From contig WTXG01000005.1 of assembly GCA_022496185.1 (NCBI GenBank), forward strand, positions 496,001 to 560,000: a stretch of DNA of 64,000 bases. The letters are read 5' to 3'. The position numbers and the translations under genes were made by a program. Origin of the DNA: Multifurca ochricompacta. Taxonomy: Eukaryota > Basidiomycota > Agaricomycetes > Russulales > Russulaceae. The notes beneath the pieces are model-generated. The model saw only the letters and a list, made by a program, of their open reading frames with translations. It was not told the origin of the DNA and searched no databases. Positions 12,382-24,100 of this stretch are shown here, in pieces; the stretch's first letter is position 1; each line of letters begins with the position of its first letter.

Positions 12382-13852
12382 ATGTCAGGACAGAGCACTT
12401 CTACGGAGTTAAATGGGTTCTACGCATGGACCCATACACTCGAAGGGCTGTATTATGGCCCTGGCAGCACCTCGACAGCTCTTCCCAAGTTATTAGACAC
12501 CCTTGGTGCTTCGAAAGCATTGGTTGTCACCGGAAACAGTCTATATCAAAAGGTGCGCCCGACGTGTCCCTTCCGCATTGGCATTTTTCTTATGATGTGC
12601 GTAGACAGATGTTGTTAAGAAAGTAGAAGGTATCTTGCGTGATCAGAATCGTTACGCGGCTACATTCCACGACATTGGAGAACACTCTCCCATCTCCGGA
12701 ATTCGTGCAGGCGCAGAGGCGTTCAAGAAGTCTGGCGCAGATATCATCGTTTCAGTTGGTGGCGGTTCACCTATAGACGCCTCAAAAGCTATCATCTACT
12801 TTTTGCACGAGGAGCTCGGCGGGGAGTTCCGCCGCCAAATTGCTATACCCACAACTTTAAGTGCCGCGGAGTATTCGGTATGCAGTATCCGTCTGTGACG
12901 CTATACAATGTTTTTATTCCCCAAAAGATAGGCGCAGGATATACAGACGATGCTGGTGAGAAGACAGCTGTAAGCTCGCCGTATCTCGCACCCGCTGGCA
13001 TCATCCTCGATGCAGAACTCACGCTTGCCACCCCTGAAAGATTGTGGTGAGTCATTCCTCGTGTGCATGGAAAATAAAAGTATGGCATTCAGAACGTACA
13101 GGTTATCTACTGGCATTCGCGCTCTGGATCATGCCGTCGAGACATTGTACCGCCCGTTTGTGGTGCCACCACTGAAGCTTCTCTGCTACGGGGCCATTGT
13201 CGATCTGTTCAAATATCTGCCCAAGTCGAGGGAAGATCCTAATGACATCCATGCCCGACAGAAACTCCAAGTCGCAGCATGGATGAGCCTCTGGCCGGTG
13301 AGACTTGAGAAGTACAGGTAATGTGTAGGAACATAGTTATTCCGTTCGTATAATTAACCATTTCTCAGTCCTCTTGGATTATCACACGCCCTTGGACACA
13401 GGCTTGGCGCGACGTATGGCATCCCACATGGGTTCACTTCGGTAAGGCGTACTTCAGATAAGAGACGAGTCACACAGTTTGAACTTCTTGATCTCAGTGC
13501 CTGACACTGGCTCCCACCGTCAAACTGAAAGCTAAAGTTGCCTCCGAGGAGGACAAGGAATGGCTTGCCGGTGCTTTGCGTCAACTTGGTCATCCTTCGA
13601 CGGGGTCGCTTGATGGCGACGTCGTTGAACTCAGCGAACTCATAAAAGGGTAAGTTAGCATATGTTGCGGCGTCACGGCGGTTATGAACCCATTTCAGAC
13701 TTGTGGGCAATCTCGGCCTGAAAACAAGCCTTGATCAGTACAAGGTGCCACGGAAGGATCTTCCTATCATAGCCGAGCGTGCATTGGGCGGGAGGGATGA
13801 AATCCACAGCGCTGTGGTAAGCTTCCTGGAAGAGTTGTATTCCTCCCCATGA
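12382..13852 (+). CDS. iron-containing alcohol dehydrogenase / maleylacetate reductase-like
   Basis: NAD(P)H-dependent oxidoreductase of the Fe-ADH superfamily. Fungal members of this branch act as maleylacetate reductases, feeding ring-cleavage products into 3-oxoadipate. The start MSGQSTSTELNGFY is followed by GLYYGPGS, then the nucleotide-binding GADIIVSVGGGSPIDASKA, IPTTLSAAEYS, STGIRALDHAVETLY, and the metal-site stretch LGLSHALGHRLGATYGIPHG. It ends FLEELYSSP with TGA at 13850-13852. Length, once about six short introns are removed, is near the family norm of roughly 370 aa. No lesion seen. The substrate is inferred from motif similarity, so a generic Fe-ADH is the alternative. Confidence 0.83.
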
Positions 13853-15575
13853 AACTCGTGTACCCGAACCTAGCAGCTTGTACAACAAAAGTCTTGTAGG
13901 AGAAAGATCCGCAAAATATGTTTTAAAGACCTTTTTAAAGTATCTTGTTGATACCAGGGCGTGGACGTATACCAAACCTGGGACATCCGAGTTGCCGCTG
14001 CCATCAACTAAGTAAGGCATAGCGCTTGCTGAGGCTAACGCGATAAGTACCGCCAAAGCGCAAGGCAAACAAGACCACGGAATAGCTTGGCTCGTGACAA
14101 GGGAACTCTGGTGTCAGTGCATGCGCGCGTATACGCTATCCTATCATGTCCCCCGAAGGTGCCTCAAGCTGAGAAAACGATGACATCAAGACCCAGCATG
14201 ATAGCCTGTTGCATTTCTACCCTTCCGACATCCTTTTTTCTTCGCGCGACTTCTTGTATATACATCTAGGCGCTTCGCGAGTACATTGGATGCGTCAAAT
14301 CTCCCGTGAAGGAGGGCCCAACGACATAGATGGCCTTGACATCCGGGTCCTTGAGGTTGTATTGTAGGAATTCATTGCCCTCAGTCCTTAAGTTTTCGAT
14401 CTTTACGGCCGTGTAGAAGGCCTCATACTACTCGAAGGCTTTGCCACTCTGAACAAGAAGCCACATGCCGGAAGACGTTCGATGAGCGTCATGACTACAT
14501 GGGCCATGACGTAGGTGGGCTCTCTTCCTATGCAAAGTACCGCTAGAGCCATCTTGGCGCCAATGTTTATATTTGCATACAAAGTAGTCTGCCCCGACAA
14601 CTCAAATGGTCACAGTTTTACTATAAACTTGTCCTGGGTTCTCAGAATTCTTACACTAGCCCCAGAAGTGTTGCCAGCCTTGACTGCTGTACATAGAATC
14701 TACGTTCTTGATTCTCGCGGGTTACCGTGAGCCATTGGAGTGATCTCAGATGGCACTAAATGCTGTAAGCCTGAGTCGTAATTACCGGAAGGGGTTTGCT
14801 CGTCCGGATTGATGACAGTTGCGTCCGTATTTACCACGACTACGAACCTATAGGTAGTTTTTGAGAATATGAAAAGCTGGGATACATCAAGTTCTTTTAA
14901 TTTCCGTAGCGCACGGGAGAATAAGATGGTGCGTAACATGTCCCCGCTTCCGCGGAGCAAGACGGCTTTCGGGAAACGTAACAGTGGCGGGTGGAAGATG
15001 AAACCGCGCGGTGAGAACGTGCGCCAGATCATGAAATAAGTGAGGCTATGACCTTCTCTGCAGCGCTACGGCATCAGGGTATATATGAAACCTGTAAATA
15101 AATCGAGTGTATATGTGGTTGCGAGGCTTTGGATCAAGGCTATCGACTTACATGAGGCAGTAGGGGTTAGTTAGGCAGAGGCCTCCGTCCATCCATGGGA
15201 AAGGGAATAATATGCAACGTTGCAAGCGCGTTGTGTCCTCTTTCCCCATCACCGATCAATGGTCAATACCTGGCCTGGGAATACACTTCACAGTATCTTC
15301 ACTCATGCGAACAGGGACGTCTTGGCTAGTGATAGAGCACTGGCACGTAGCTGCCTTTATCCGGGTGTGTCAGGGCTGTCATCTTCCAAGCAAGGAGAAC
15401 CCCTTTGGGCATGAGTGAGTATGTATCTGTCAGCATCAAACGAACGAAACAGTGTGTGGACGGCGCTTGGCAAAGTGTTACGAAGGCCACGCCTCAGCCT
15501 CACGGTTGCATTAAAACCATTACTTCTGTCGAGCGCTCTCGTCTTATACTACTCACTCCTTACTTCAAGTCTACA
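13853..15575. other. decayed region with short minus-strand coding-like fragments
   Basis: No intact gene. Several minus-strand fragments have protein-like composition: 14700-15032 (TFSPRGFIFHPPLLRFP, VVNTDATVINPDEQ), 14403-14600 (NIGAKMALAVLCIGREP) and about 14270-14420 (KIENLRTEGNEFLQYNL). Stops and frame changes separate them, and splice sites did not unite them. They may be the remains of one gene. The family was not identified. Confidence 0.35.
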
Positions 15576-16463
15576 ATGGAGAGAAGCACTACCATTTTCG
15601 CCATCTCCTCGCCTTTCTACAACAGCCCGCACAACCGCGGTCATTATCATTGCCCTGCCGGGACACCCGCTGCTCCATACGGCGGTGAACCTCGAAAGAG
15701 GCACGCAGCGTCGACATACACGTGGATCGTGGAACAGGAGCTCGCTACGTTATCTAAGGAGACGTCGGAAACGCGTCAATGGGTATTCGAGCAGCAAGCC
15801 TACTTTGGCTTGTTACCCAAAGTCGGCACGCGACGTACTGTGCAGAAAAGGTGGCGAGACGTCGGACCGGCAGGCCGGGAGCTTGATAAAGAAGAAACAA
15901 CGTGGGTGAAGGAGCGCCTTTGCTCTGAGCGACGACACGCAGAGCGAAATCAGTTGCAGGAAGAATTCAATAGGATAGAAGCTCGGTGGCGGGAGAGCGT
16001 CAGTCGGGAGGAGAGGCGGCGGCGGCGGCGGCAAGAATCCCAGTGGGCTGAGCAGAGAGTGAAGGCAGAAAGGCAGAAGCAGATGGAGAGATGTCGGCAA
16101 GAAGAGGCGTGGAAGACGTATGAAAGCCGGTGGGCCGCCCTCGGAAGAGACGCCAGTCCACTGAGATTCGAGTCCATACCGTGGCCTACGACTGTGCCGC
16201 CTAGGAAGGTCGAAGAGATTACATCAGAGGCTATCACCAAGTTCATCTTGTCACCTGCACATTCGGAAGGAATATCGCAAAAGGAGAGAATCAAACACGG
16301 ATTACGGCGATGGCATCCGGATAGATTTGGGCGAATGCTGAACAGAGTTGAAAAGGAGGATAGAGGGGGTGTCGAGAGGGGGGTTGGAATAGTGGTCAGG
16401 TGCCTTAACGATTTGTTAGCAAAGCACAAGCACAAGCACAAGGGAATTATTAATATTATATAA
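15576..16463 (+). CDS. NFKBIL1-type HPD/J-like domain protein, paralogue A
   Basis: Single-exon frame of 295 codons if the ATG at 15576 (MERSTTIFAISS) is used; the frame stays open to an ATG at 15405. Central region is a highly charged helix rich in Arg and Glu (EERRRRRRQ), followed by TYESRWAAL, IPWPTT, FILSPAHSEG and the C-terminal LRRWHPDRF with HPD, then VGIVVRCLNDLL and a His/Lys tail. Domain order matches the C-terminal half of animal NFKBIL1-like proteins, in which the HPD segment resembles a J-domain helix-loop. Function in fungi is unknown to me. It is convergent with its paralogue at 17733-18452, with MIA40 between them. Confidence 0.72.
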   Translation: MERSTTIFAISSPFYNSPHNRGHYHCPAGTPAAPYGGEPRKRHAASTYTWIVEQELATLSKETSETRQWVFEQQAYFGLLPKVGTRRTVQKRWRDVGPAGRELDKEETTWVKERLCSERRHAERNQLQEEFNRIEARWRESVSREERRRRRRQESQWAEQRVKAERQKQMERCRQEEAWKTYESRWAALGRDASPLRFESIPWPTTVPPRKVEEITSEAITKFILSPAHSEGISQKERIKHGLRRWHPDRFGRMLNRVEKEDRGGVERGVGIVVRCLNDLLAKHKHKHKGIINII

Positions 16464-16593
16464 TGTGAGTAAGTATTTAAATATTTAATATTATGTCGAC
16501 TACATATTACATAAGTGATTGTTCCCATTCCCCCGTCCAACATCACCTTCACCTTTTTTTCTACCTACTTTCTTACTTTCATTTCCGTCTTAA

Positions 16594-17382
16594 ATGCTAA
16601 GAGGAATCGCAAAATTATCTCTTCGTCGTGGTATACATACCACGAACCCATCGGGCTCTGTATTGGGCTTTTCCCGACATAGGTTGGCCATGGCTGCAGG
16701 AGCTTCTGTCATCACTGCAACTTTCCTTGGTTGGCAAATATATTCGGAAAATAGACGGATCGCCCTCGACTCGGATACCACATGTGTGCTTGGCTCCTTC
16801 CTCTGTTCTCATCTGCCCTCATCACTGACCAGAGTATTTGTAGCCACAGTACAGCTGACGGCACGCGTCCCACCAGCCCAGTTCGTGGAGACTCCGTCAA
16901 TACCATCTTCGGACACTCCAGAATCCCAAGCAGAAAACTTGGATGAGAAAGGTGGTATGCCTTTGGAGGAAGAGGGATCTTCTCAAGGTGCCTTTGACCC
17001 CGTCACCGGAAAAATTAACTGGGATTGTCCTTGCCTCGGCGGAATGGCCTACGGCCCTTGTGGCATGCAATTCCGCGAGGCTTTTTCGTGCTTTGTGTTC
17101 TCGGAGGAAGAACCCAAGGGGATTGATTGTGTCGAAAGATTCAAGGCTATGCAGAACTGCTTTAGAGAGAACCCGGATGTGTACGGAGAAGGTATGCACC
17201 AGGCTATGTATCAACTGGCTTTCGTCCTCACCCAACACTCTCGAAAAGAAATTATGAATGACGACGATGAGGGCGAGGAGGTTCCTGCTCAATCGAACGA
17301 CCCCGGGGATACAATACCTACTTCCACCGCCAGTGCCCCTACCGAGCCTTCCCAACTACAGGCACCTTCCTATCCCGCCTAA
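16594..17382 (+). CDS. MIA40: MIA40 intermembrane-space import and assembly protein
   Basis: Oxidoreductase that traps and oxidises small cysteine proteins in the mitochondrial intermembrane space. N-terminal basic presequence ([17 protein letters not shown]) is followed by a TM segment ([14 protein letters not shown]), as in fungal membrane-anchored MIA40. The core is WDCPC (redox CPC), then a CX9C pair ([11 protein letters not shown]) and a second CX9C pair ([11 protein letters not shown]). An acidic, Pro/Ser-rich tail ends at 17382. The frame is open throughout, yet 16784-16849 looks like a 66-nt intron (GTGTGC...CACTGACCAG...CCACAG), which would remove 22 residues without shifting frame. 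The protein is therefore 262 or 240 aa. Confidence 0.93.
   Translation: MLRGIAKLSLRRGIHTTNPSGSVLGFSRHRLAMAAGASVITATFLGWQIYSENRRIALDSDTTCVLGSFLCSHLPSSLTRVFVATVQLTARVPPAQFVETPSIPSSDTPESQAENLDEKGGMPLEEEGSSQGAFDPVTGKINWDCPCLGGMAYGPCGMQFREAFSCFVFSEEEPKGIDCVERFKAMQNCFRENPDVYGEGMHQAMYQLAFVLTQHSRKEIMNDDDEGEEVPAQSNDPGDTIPTSTASAPTEPSQLQAPSYPA
16784..16849 (+). other. probable in-frame intron in MIA40
   Basis: 66 nt with a GT donor, a CACTGAC branch-like site and a CCACAG acceptor. It has no stop and a length divisible by three, so retention gives a longer protein. The encoded residues (Cys/Leu-rich) do not resemble MIA40. Confidence 0.6.
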
Positions 17383-17732
17383 CCCATCAGCTTCCGAGTC
17401 CGACACGTTGGTACCTTATTGCTCACCGCTCACTCATCTTGCAAAATTAGAGTACATACACTATAGTCGCGTCACACTATCAATGATCATACACTCTAGT
17501 GCACCATTTGGAATTAATTTCAAGCACCCGAGGTCCGACGTCTTCATGCCTCTTGGGTCCGGTCATTGGGTCATCGATTCGTTTGCTGGAATTTCCAGAA
17601 GATCAAATATAGATGCGTTAAGTATGAGTATGCGGCTTAATTAGAACCGTACACAAACCCAGTGCCAAGAGGCACTACCCTAATAGTAGTAGTCCAGGAA
17701 CCTCATGCTCAGCATTGTCCAGCCGTGTCTCA
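17383..17732. other. intergenic between convergent genes
   Basis: 3' flank of MIA40 and of the minus-strand HPD paralogue. No further feature seen. Confidence 0.4.
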
Positions 17733-18452
17733 CTATATTCTATTTTCCCTCTCCAGCATGCCATTCAAACATCGTACCACGATCCCCATTCCCTCTGTTA
17801 CCGCATCCCTATCACTCTCCATCACTTGGGTAAGCACGCGCGCGAACTTGTCAGGATGCCACCGCCGCAGTGCCGCCCGGATTCTATCCTTTGGCGGCAC
17901 ATCAGGCGAATGCGTCGGCGATAATAAAAACTCGCGGATCGCCTCAGGCCTTAGCACATCTAAAGTCCGGTCCAGCGGTGTGCCTGCCACAGGCCAGGGT
18001 ATCCGTTCGAATGTGAGCGCGCTGAGCAGCCCGAGTTCGGGCTGCCGCTGGCTCAATAATGCCCAGCGAGCCTCATATGTGCGCCAAGCACTCGATAGTT
18101 CGCGTCCACGCCGTATGTGCTCTTGTCGTCGTCGCTCCTCGCGCAGAGCCTGCTGCTGCTGCTTTTGCGCGCGACGCTGAGCTTCCTCGGCGGCTGCGCG
18201 GCGAGCTTCGGCCAGTCGCGCCTCCTCCCTTGTGCGTTGTTGTTGATCTCTCGCGCGTCCCTCAGTCATGTGACGCTGGGTCGCAACATGTTCCCACTCG
18301 TACACCGGCTTGCTGCGCGTGTTTGTTGGAGAACGCGTTGCTGGCACGGGCGAGGGCGGCGATTGCGATTGCAGTGGGACGAATGTCGAGCGCTTCGCTG
18401 GCGGCGATTGCGGTGTAGAAGCGGTTTTCGGTTTATCGTCATCGTCACCCAT
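17733..18452 (-). CDS. NFKBIL1-type HPD/J-like domain protein, paralogue B
   Basis: 239-codon frame starting MGDDDDKPKTAS. A Pro/Ser-rich N-terminus precedes a long Ala/Arg/Gln/Glu coiled-coil segment (EEARLAEARRAAAEEAQRR). It then has the same ordered blocks as the gene at 15576-16463: TYEARWALL, FERIPWPVAG, FLLSPTHSPDVPPKDRI, LRRWHPDKF (HPD), MGIVVRCLNGML. The two are therefore paralogues, though the N-termini differ. G+C is much higher here than in paralogue A. An upstream minus-strand exon near 18550-18720 (MSHHRTYTCNQHSYVV) could be spliced on, but no convincing acceptor was found, so this start is kept. Function unknown. Confidence 0.68.
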   Translation of the reverse strand: MGDDDDKPKTASTPQSPPAKRSTFVPLQSQSPPSPVPATRSPTNTRSKPVYEWEHVATQRHMTEGRARDQQQRTREEARLAEARRAAAEEAQRRAQKQQQQALREERRRQEHIRRGRELSSAWRTYEARWALLSQRQPELGLLSALTFERIPWPVAGTPLDRTLDVLRPEAIREFLLSPTHSPDVPPKDRIRAALRRWHPDKFARVLTQVMESDRDAVTEGMGIVVRCLNGMLERENRI

Positions 18453-19485
18453 GAGCGATAGGGAGGGTCAACGAGTGCAGGATGTTGTGGAGAGTGAGGA
18501 GAAAAATGAGTTATCAGCCGTCGCGAAGCAGGACAACTTGAAAATGCCACGGAGGGCACATGCGTACCATAACTGTAGCTTTGGTTCTCCGGTGTTGCTG
18601 TAACAGCGCGCGGCGGCGGCCAGACACCCCCGTGGTGGTGGCCCCCAACGACGATTTCAATATTCGCAAATGAGCCAGCGTCAATGTTCACGACATAGGA
18701 GTGCTGGTTGCACGTGTAAGTACGATGGTGCGACATGGATGATGATGGTGATGATGATGATGATGACGGCGACGGCGAGATGGATGTGTCTGTGCTCCGA
18801 GTTACTGTAACAGTGATGGCGGTTTGTTCAGGTTGTGCGAGATTGAGTCCTCGCGGACGCGACGGAGCGCGAGCCATGATGGCCGCAAGTATTTATCTTC
18901 GCTGCATGCAGGCAGGGCCGACACTGTATACGTATACGTATGAACTTCCGGCGTGTACCGCGCGCGTCTCTCGCGTTCCCAATTGTCGCAGCGAGGCAGC
19001 CGCGTGGCAGGATGGTTCGCCAGGGTTCGGCGCATCTTGAGGGAACTGATGCCATAAACTATCAATGCGCACAGGTTCACGGAGATCAGTCACAGAGCCT
19101 CCTGCCTGTCGACGTGTCGACGTGAAATAGGTTATTCTTTATATATTGATTTGATTGTACGAGTACGAGAAAATGAACGCGATCAACTGCCTGTTCCTTC
19201 CCGTGTCTCACGATATACCCATCCCATCAAAGATATGATAAATGTTAATAAACTCGATTACCACGACTTGACTTGGCATTATTAATGGATGTGTGTGTGC
19301 ATGCGTAAAATGTAAATATATAACGACGCCACTGCGCCAGCCCGGGGGACAGAGCGAACAACAGAGGTTACGACAATCACAACAAGGACAAAAATACACA
19401 GCAAGGCGTCACAACTGAGAAGGAGAGGAGGTCATGCGCCCATGCACCCAAATAAGTGGGATGTCTCGTTCAGACATCGGCAGAC
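18453..19485. other. intergenic with a possible unassigned exon
   Basis: A minus-strand frame from about 18877 to 18560 holds SYVVNIDAGSFANIEIVVGG, a non-random sequence I cannot place. 18733-18776 has GAT/GAC-rich low complexity. Otherwise nothing recognised. Confidence 0.3.
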
Positions 19486-20690
19486 TTAGGCAGTCGTACC
19501 GCCATACCCTGCCCCAGCACCTTGCTCCGCCAATTTACGCTGCCTGAATATCTATAACAGGATTCCACTGAGTCTATCATAGACGAGTGAGTCATGCGCA
19601 ACATACCTTGCGATACTTTGTCCGCTCGTATGTGACCAAGCCAACAACAATCAACGCGATCACTGATATGCCCGCAAAAATACCTAAGCCAATAGGGAGT
19701 ACCGAAATTTTCTTCCCTGGGATCTGGAAAGCGGCCTGAGTGGCAGAAGGTAATGAGGTAGATGTGGCATTGTCTGCGCCGGAAACTGGAGACGTGCTGC
19801 TAGTGCCGGCTGTAGACTTGGAGGTAGTCGTTGAAGTCGTTGAAGTCGTTGAAGCTCGAGTTGAAGTCGTCGTGGTCTGTGAGGAAACAGTGGTAGAGAT
19901 GGCTGAAAGGGGGATCGATGAAAAGCCCTAAGAGAGATTAGAGGACCAGTCGTGGCCATAGCTTAGCTGACTCACAATAACTGACACGGCGGAGTTGGGA
20001 GCCGTTGATGAGGCCAGCGCTAAACTGGAGCTAGAGGCAGACGAACTCGGGGACGGCGTCGAAGTAGGGATGGCGTCGAAGAGGCGACAGAATTTGAAGT
20101 CGAGGTCGCCAAAGTGGTCTGGAGAGACGAGGAGGAGCTGGCCGGCGGCGTCGAAGTGATGGAGGTGGAGGCCAAGGATGAAGAGGTGGAAAGTAAGGGG
20201 GAAGAAGTGGAGATTAAAGAGGAAGAAGTAGGGACAAGGGATAAAGAAGTGGATGTCGGAGGAGTCGCAGTGGACGCAGGTGACGAGAAGCTCGAACTCG
20301 ACACAGACACCGAATTACTGGGAGGGGACGGGAGTGGTGGACCTGCAGCTACGGTACACTGCCGTACCACCTGTACGAGAGCTTCATTGTTCGGCCCAGT
20401 AACTGGCGAGAAAGTGATGATGCACGTCTCGGTGACCGGTCCCGCATTGCTGCATTCATGAAAATGATGAGAAGGGAAGGTCGTTTAAAGATAACTAATG
20501 ACACGCACGTTTGGGTAGTCTGCACCGTCTGGGTTGACACCGTCTGTGTGAGAGGGTTTCCATTCGCCTGGCGACGGTAGACAATCCCGTCAGAAGACTG
20601 AAAGGATGTTGGTGCTGCCGAAGCCTGGCCTAGAAAGGCCAAGGTGGATGATGCAAGGAGAAGGACAACAGGATAGATTCGGTGGCGCAT
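19486..20690 (-). CDS. Ser/Thr-rich single-pass surface protein
   Basis: Signal peptide MRHRIYPVVLLLASSTLAFLG is followed by an extracellular segment with Thr/Gln repeats (LTQTVSTQTVQTTQT), then a cysteine-containing block (TETCIITFSPVTGPN). Next is a long Ser/Thr/Pro mucin-like stalk (19900-20330), a TM helix (GIFAGISVIALIVVGLVTY) and a short cytosolic tail, YERTKYRKAF plus AEQGAGAGYGGTTA, with a stop at 19486-19488. At least four exons. The plan resembles fungal cell-wall sensors or mucins, but no WSC or other named domain is visible. Role unknown; cell-surface location is inferred from signal peptide and TM. Confidence 0.68.
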
Positions 20691-21109
20691 AGATGAGTAC
20701 GATGAAAGATGGAGGCTTGGAGGGCTTGAGAAAGATATATAATTGAAAAGATTGGAGTGCCTGCTCCAGCAAAAGAGACGACGACCAGTAGGGTGAATGC
20801 GTCGTATAAGGATGAAAGAAAGGGAGTTAGTTATGAAATGAATTGCCCACAGAGCAAGAAAAGAAGAAGAAAGAAAGAAAGAAAAAAGGAGAAGGAAAAG
20901 GAGAAGAAGAAGGAAAGAGGGGGAAAGGGTTCACAATGAGTGAAAGTGAGAGAGATTGATTGAGAGACACGAGACACAGACACAGACAGACACAGCCACT
21001 ATTTACCGCCCTTTGCCGGTCGCAAGCCGGTCACCGGATCGTTTCACATCGTGGTCGTGGGTCGTGGTCGTGGTCGTGGTCGTGGTTCTATTATTCTATA
21101 TCTTAATTC
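20691..21109. repeat. purine tract and TCGTGG repeat between genes
   Basis: About 20855-20935 is a nearly pure A/G tract, and 21048-21087 carries about five copies of TCGTGG/GTCGTG. The stretch lies between the surface-protein gene and the P5B ATPase terminus, and no coding exon was seen. Confidence 0.75.
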
Positions 21110-24100
21110 TTATTCTCTATTGTCTACCGCCCTATATATTCTGCTCTCCTTAATCCGCCGTCGACCTTCGTGACGTGACAAAAATATCCCTATCACGTCC
21201 GCAACGGGTTGTGCAACCCACCGCTCGAAAGACACAGACACAGCCACGTTTATGACCCCCACCCATAACAATGTCAGCCGGGCTGATACTGGTATAGGCA
21301 TAAGTTCTAGTACTGCGGAGACGAATTTGGTCGGTGCCACCAAGACAGAAATATTGAATAATGAGAGAGTAACCAGGAACAGCATGAGTAGCCCTGGGTA
21401 AATCGTTTACTAAGCACAGTACAAACGCCCATTAGCATTAGCACAGTGCACACGCACCGTTCGTCCACATTGGCTTGCGATAAGGCGGCCCTATGCTGAA
21501 GACCGCGGCTACCAAGATGTATTGGAAGCAGGATAACAAGAACAACACCGTGTTTTCATAATTAGTTGCTTGTAAGTGGTTGTCGTCCGAGCCAGTATTA
21601 GGCTTTGTTGGTAAGTACCTGAAAAATCGTCACTGTCTCTGACATGCCATATTTTCAGATCTCACATACCAGGGCTGGCTTCGCACCCAGAAGAACGCCC
21701 AGAACTGTACTGCGCTAGTGATGACGATCTGGCCAATGATACTAGTAAGAACATTCCTCGACACAAGGCTCGCAGTCGGTCTCTTCGGGTGTATCCAGGG
21801 GTATGGAAGTGTGCGACCCACTACCCGGCGTGCGGTCACTATCCGCAACATCACAGGTTTTCCAAGGACTTACTGCTAACAGCAATAGGTATTATAACAA
21901 ACAGGTCGATATACAAGAACTTTAAAAACACTCAATACCCACTTCACCAGAATCTCAGAGAGGCGCTTACCTGAAAATCTCCCAAAGATGACGCGAATGA
22001 ATACAGCAGGGTGATCGTAGTAAACTGGATGAGTGAATAGAGGGCCCTGTACATGCGCGTTCCCGTTTAGCAGGACCAAAACAGAATAGTGACTTGTCTC
22101 ACATGTATTTGAAGCAACTGAAGCTTGTCACAAGAGCCGCCCGGCCTTCCTTAATGACTTCGAGAACACAACCAATGTCCGGGGTCTTGCTCGTGAATGG
22201 CGCAGCGACAGATGCCTCTGCTTCAGATAGCGACAATCCCACGTCCGCCGCCTTGAGCGCCGCGCAGTCGTTTGCACCGTCACCACACATGAGCACAGTG
22301 TATCCGATCGCCTGCAACCGCTCAACAACTTCATTTTTCTCGTCCGGAGACATACGGGCGAATATCTGGCATCGTGCTAGCATCTGCGCATTCTGCGTCA
22401 ACGATAAAGCACAAGGTTAAGCCTCAGGAACTTACGCGCTGCAAAGTCTCCAGCGGGGCGTTGTTGATCATCCAGCGGAAGACGTCTCCAGTTATAACGA
22501 GCACGTAGTCCTGGTAGTCTACCATATCCGCGTCTACGGAATAGTGCGTGGGCGGCGTCAGCGGCTTCAGGCTATAGTCATCCAATTTCCAAGCCGGGTC
22601 ATCCATACAAGACCACGAGAGCTTTGCTAGCGGTGTCATTACACTTCCTACCCCACAGAAACATCAAAAAGATAAATGTGGAGGTGCACAACCCACCCAC
22701 CCTGAACAAACGCTGGTGCAAAAACGTGGGCCGTCTGGCTGATAAGATTACACTCCTGCGCAACACTGACTGCAGTCAAGGGATTGTCACCAGTGATCAT
22801 TCTACATGGAAGATGAGCTGATCGCAAGGCTTGAATCGCCGGAGCAGTTCCTGGCTTCAGTTTATTTTCGAAGATAATCAAGCCTAGGAACCGAAGGTTA
22901 GACTCAGCCTGCTCTCTGTGTTGTCGTTGTGAACCCGTGTATGGCTTGTATCAAGGCTAGGAAACGAACCGCTTCATCCTCTGGGCCTTCAACCAAGACA
23001 ATCCTTCGACGCTTTTCCCCGCAATCGCAATCACGCGATACCCTCGCTTTGTGTAGTATGAAAGTAGGTCATCATAATCATCCGGGACTGGTCACCGCTG
23101 CCAACTCAGCCACGCCTCCCCTGTATAACAAAGGCGCTTACATGAATTCTTATCGCATATATCGGCCATCACTTCGGGAGCACCCTTCACGTAGATCTCC
23201 ATGCTCGTGCTTCGAAGGCGCTTGACGACGACGCTCATTCGACGGAGCTGCGAAACGAATTCGAATGTCCGGATAACGCCAAACTCTAGGAAGTGAGCGT
23301 GCTGTAACACATGTCAAATGACACCGTTAGCCTCTCGGCTCGAGAAAAGAAGTGCACGCGCAAGGAAAGGAGGCCAACCTTCGCACCACCCCTCAGAGCA
23401 TCTTCAATCTTAAACTGCGCACTTCCTGGAGGTCGGACGATGGTCTGGACAAGTGCTGCAGGTCGTGCCTCACCCTCGCCAGGTCCACGGCCTCGAATCA
23501 TTCCTGTCCCCGCAACGTGGCCTTCCTCAATCATCCACTTGGTGAACTGGAACATTTTCACATCCAGTGGATCCCCGATAACCTCCCCGTTAACGACCTT
23601 GAGCTGATGGCACGTCGCCAATGCATATATAAAAGTGGCTTTTTCACGCCCTATGGACCCCGGTAGGTCATACACATTGTCGAGGAGCTCGCCAAAGCGC
23701 GTGTCGCTGTGACGGTCGAGCGCGCGCACGCCGAGAATGTCGAGTCCGTCCTCGGTCAACGTGCCTGTTTTGTCAAAACAGCAGACGTTTATCTTTCCCG
23801 CAACATTAATCCTGTTTGGCGAAATGCAGAAGATGCCAGAACGCCGAAGACGGCTCAGAGCGAAGCTCGTGCCGATGGAGAGTGTTGCGGGCAGTGCGGG
23901 CGGGACGACTACTGTGATCAGGTCGAGCGCGCGGATAAGGATGGTGTGCCATCGGATCTACACGTTCTGGTTAAACGCCACGCCGAGAATGATTAACGCG
24001 AGGGCGTACTCCTAACTTGATAAATTGCACAGCGCTCGCGCAGAAACCAAGCCCTGCTATTCCAGAAAGTACCATGATAAATCGGATGGAGTCGCGATAA

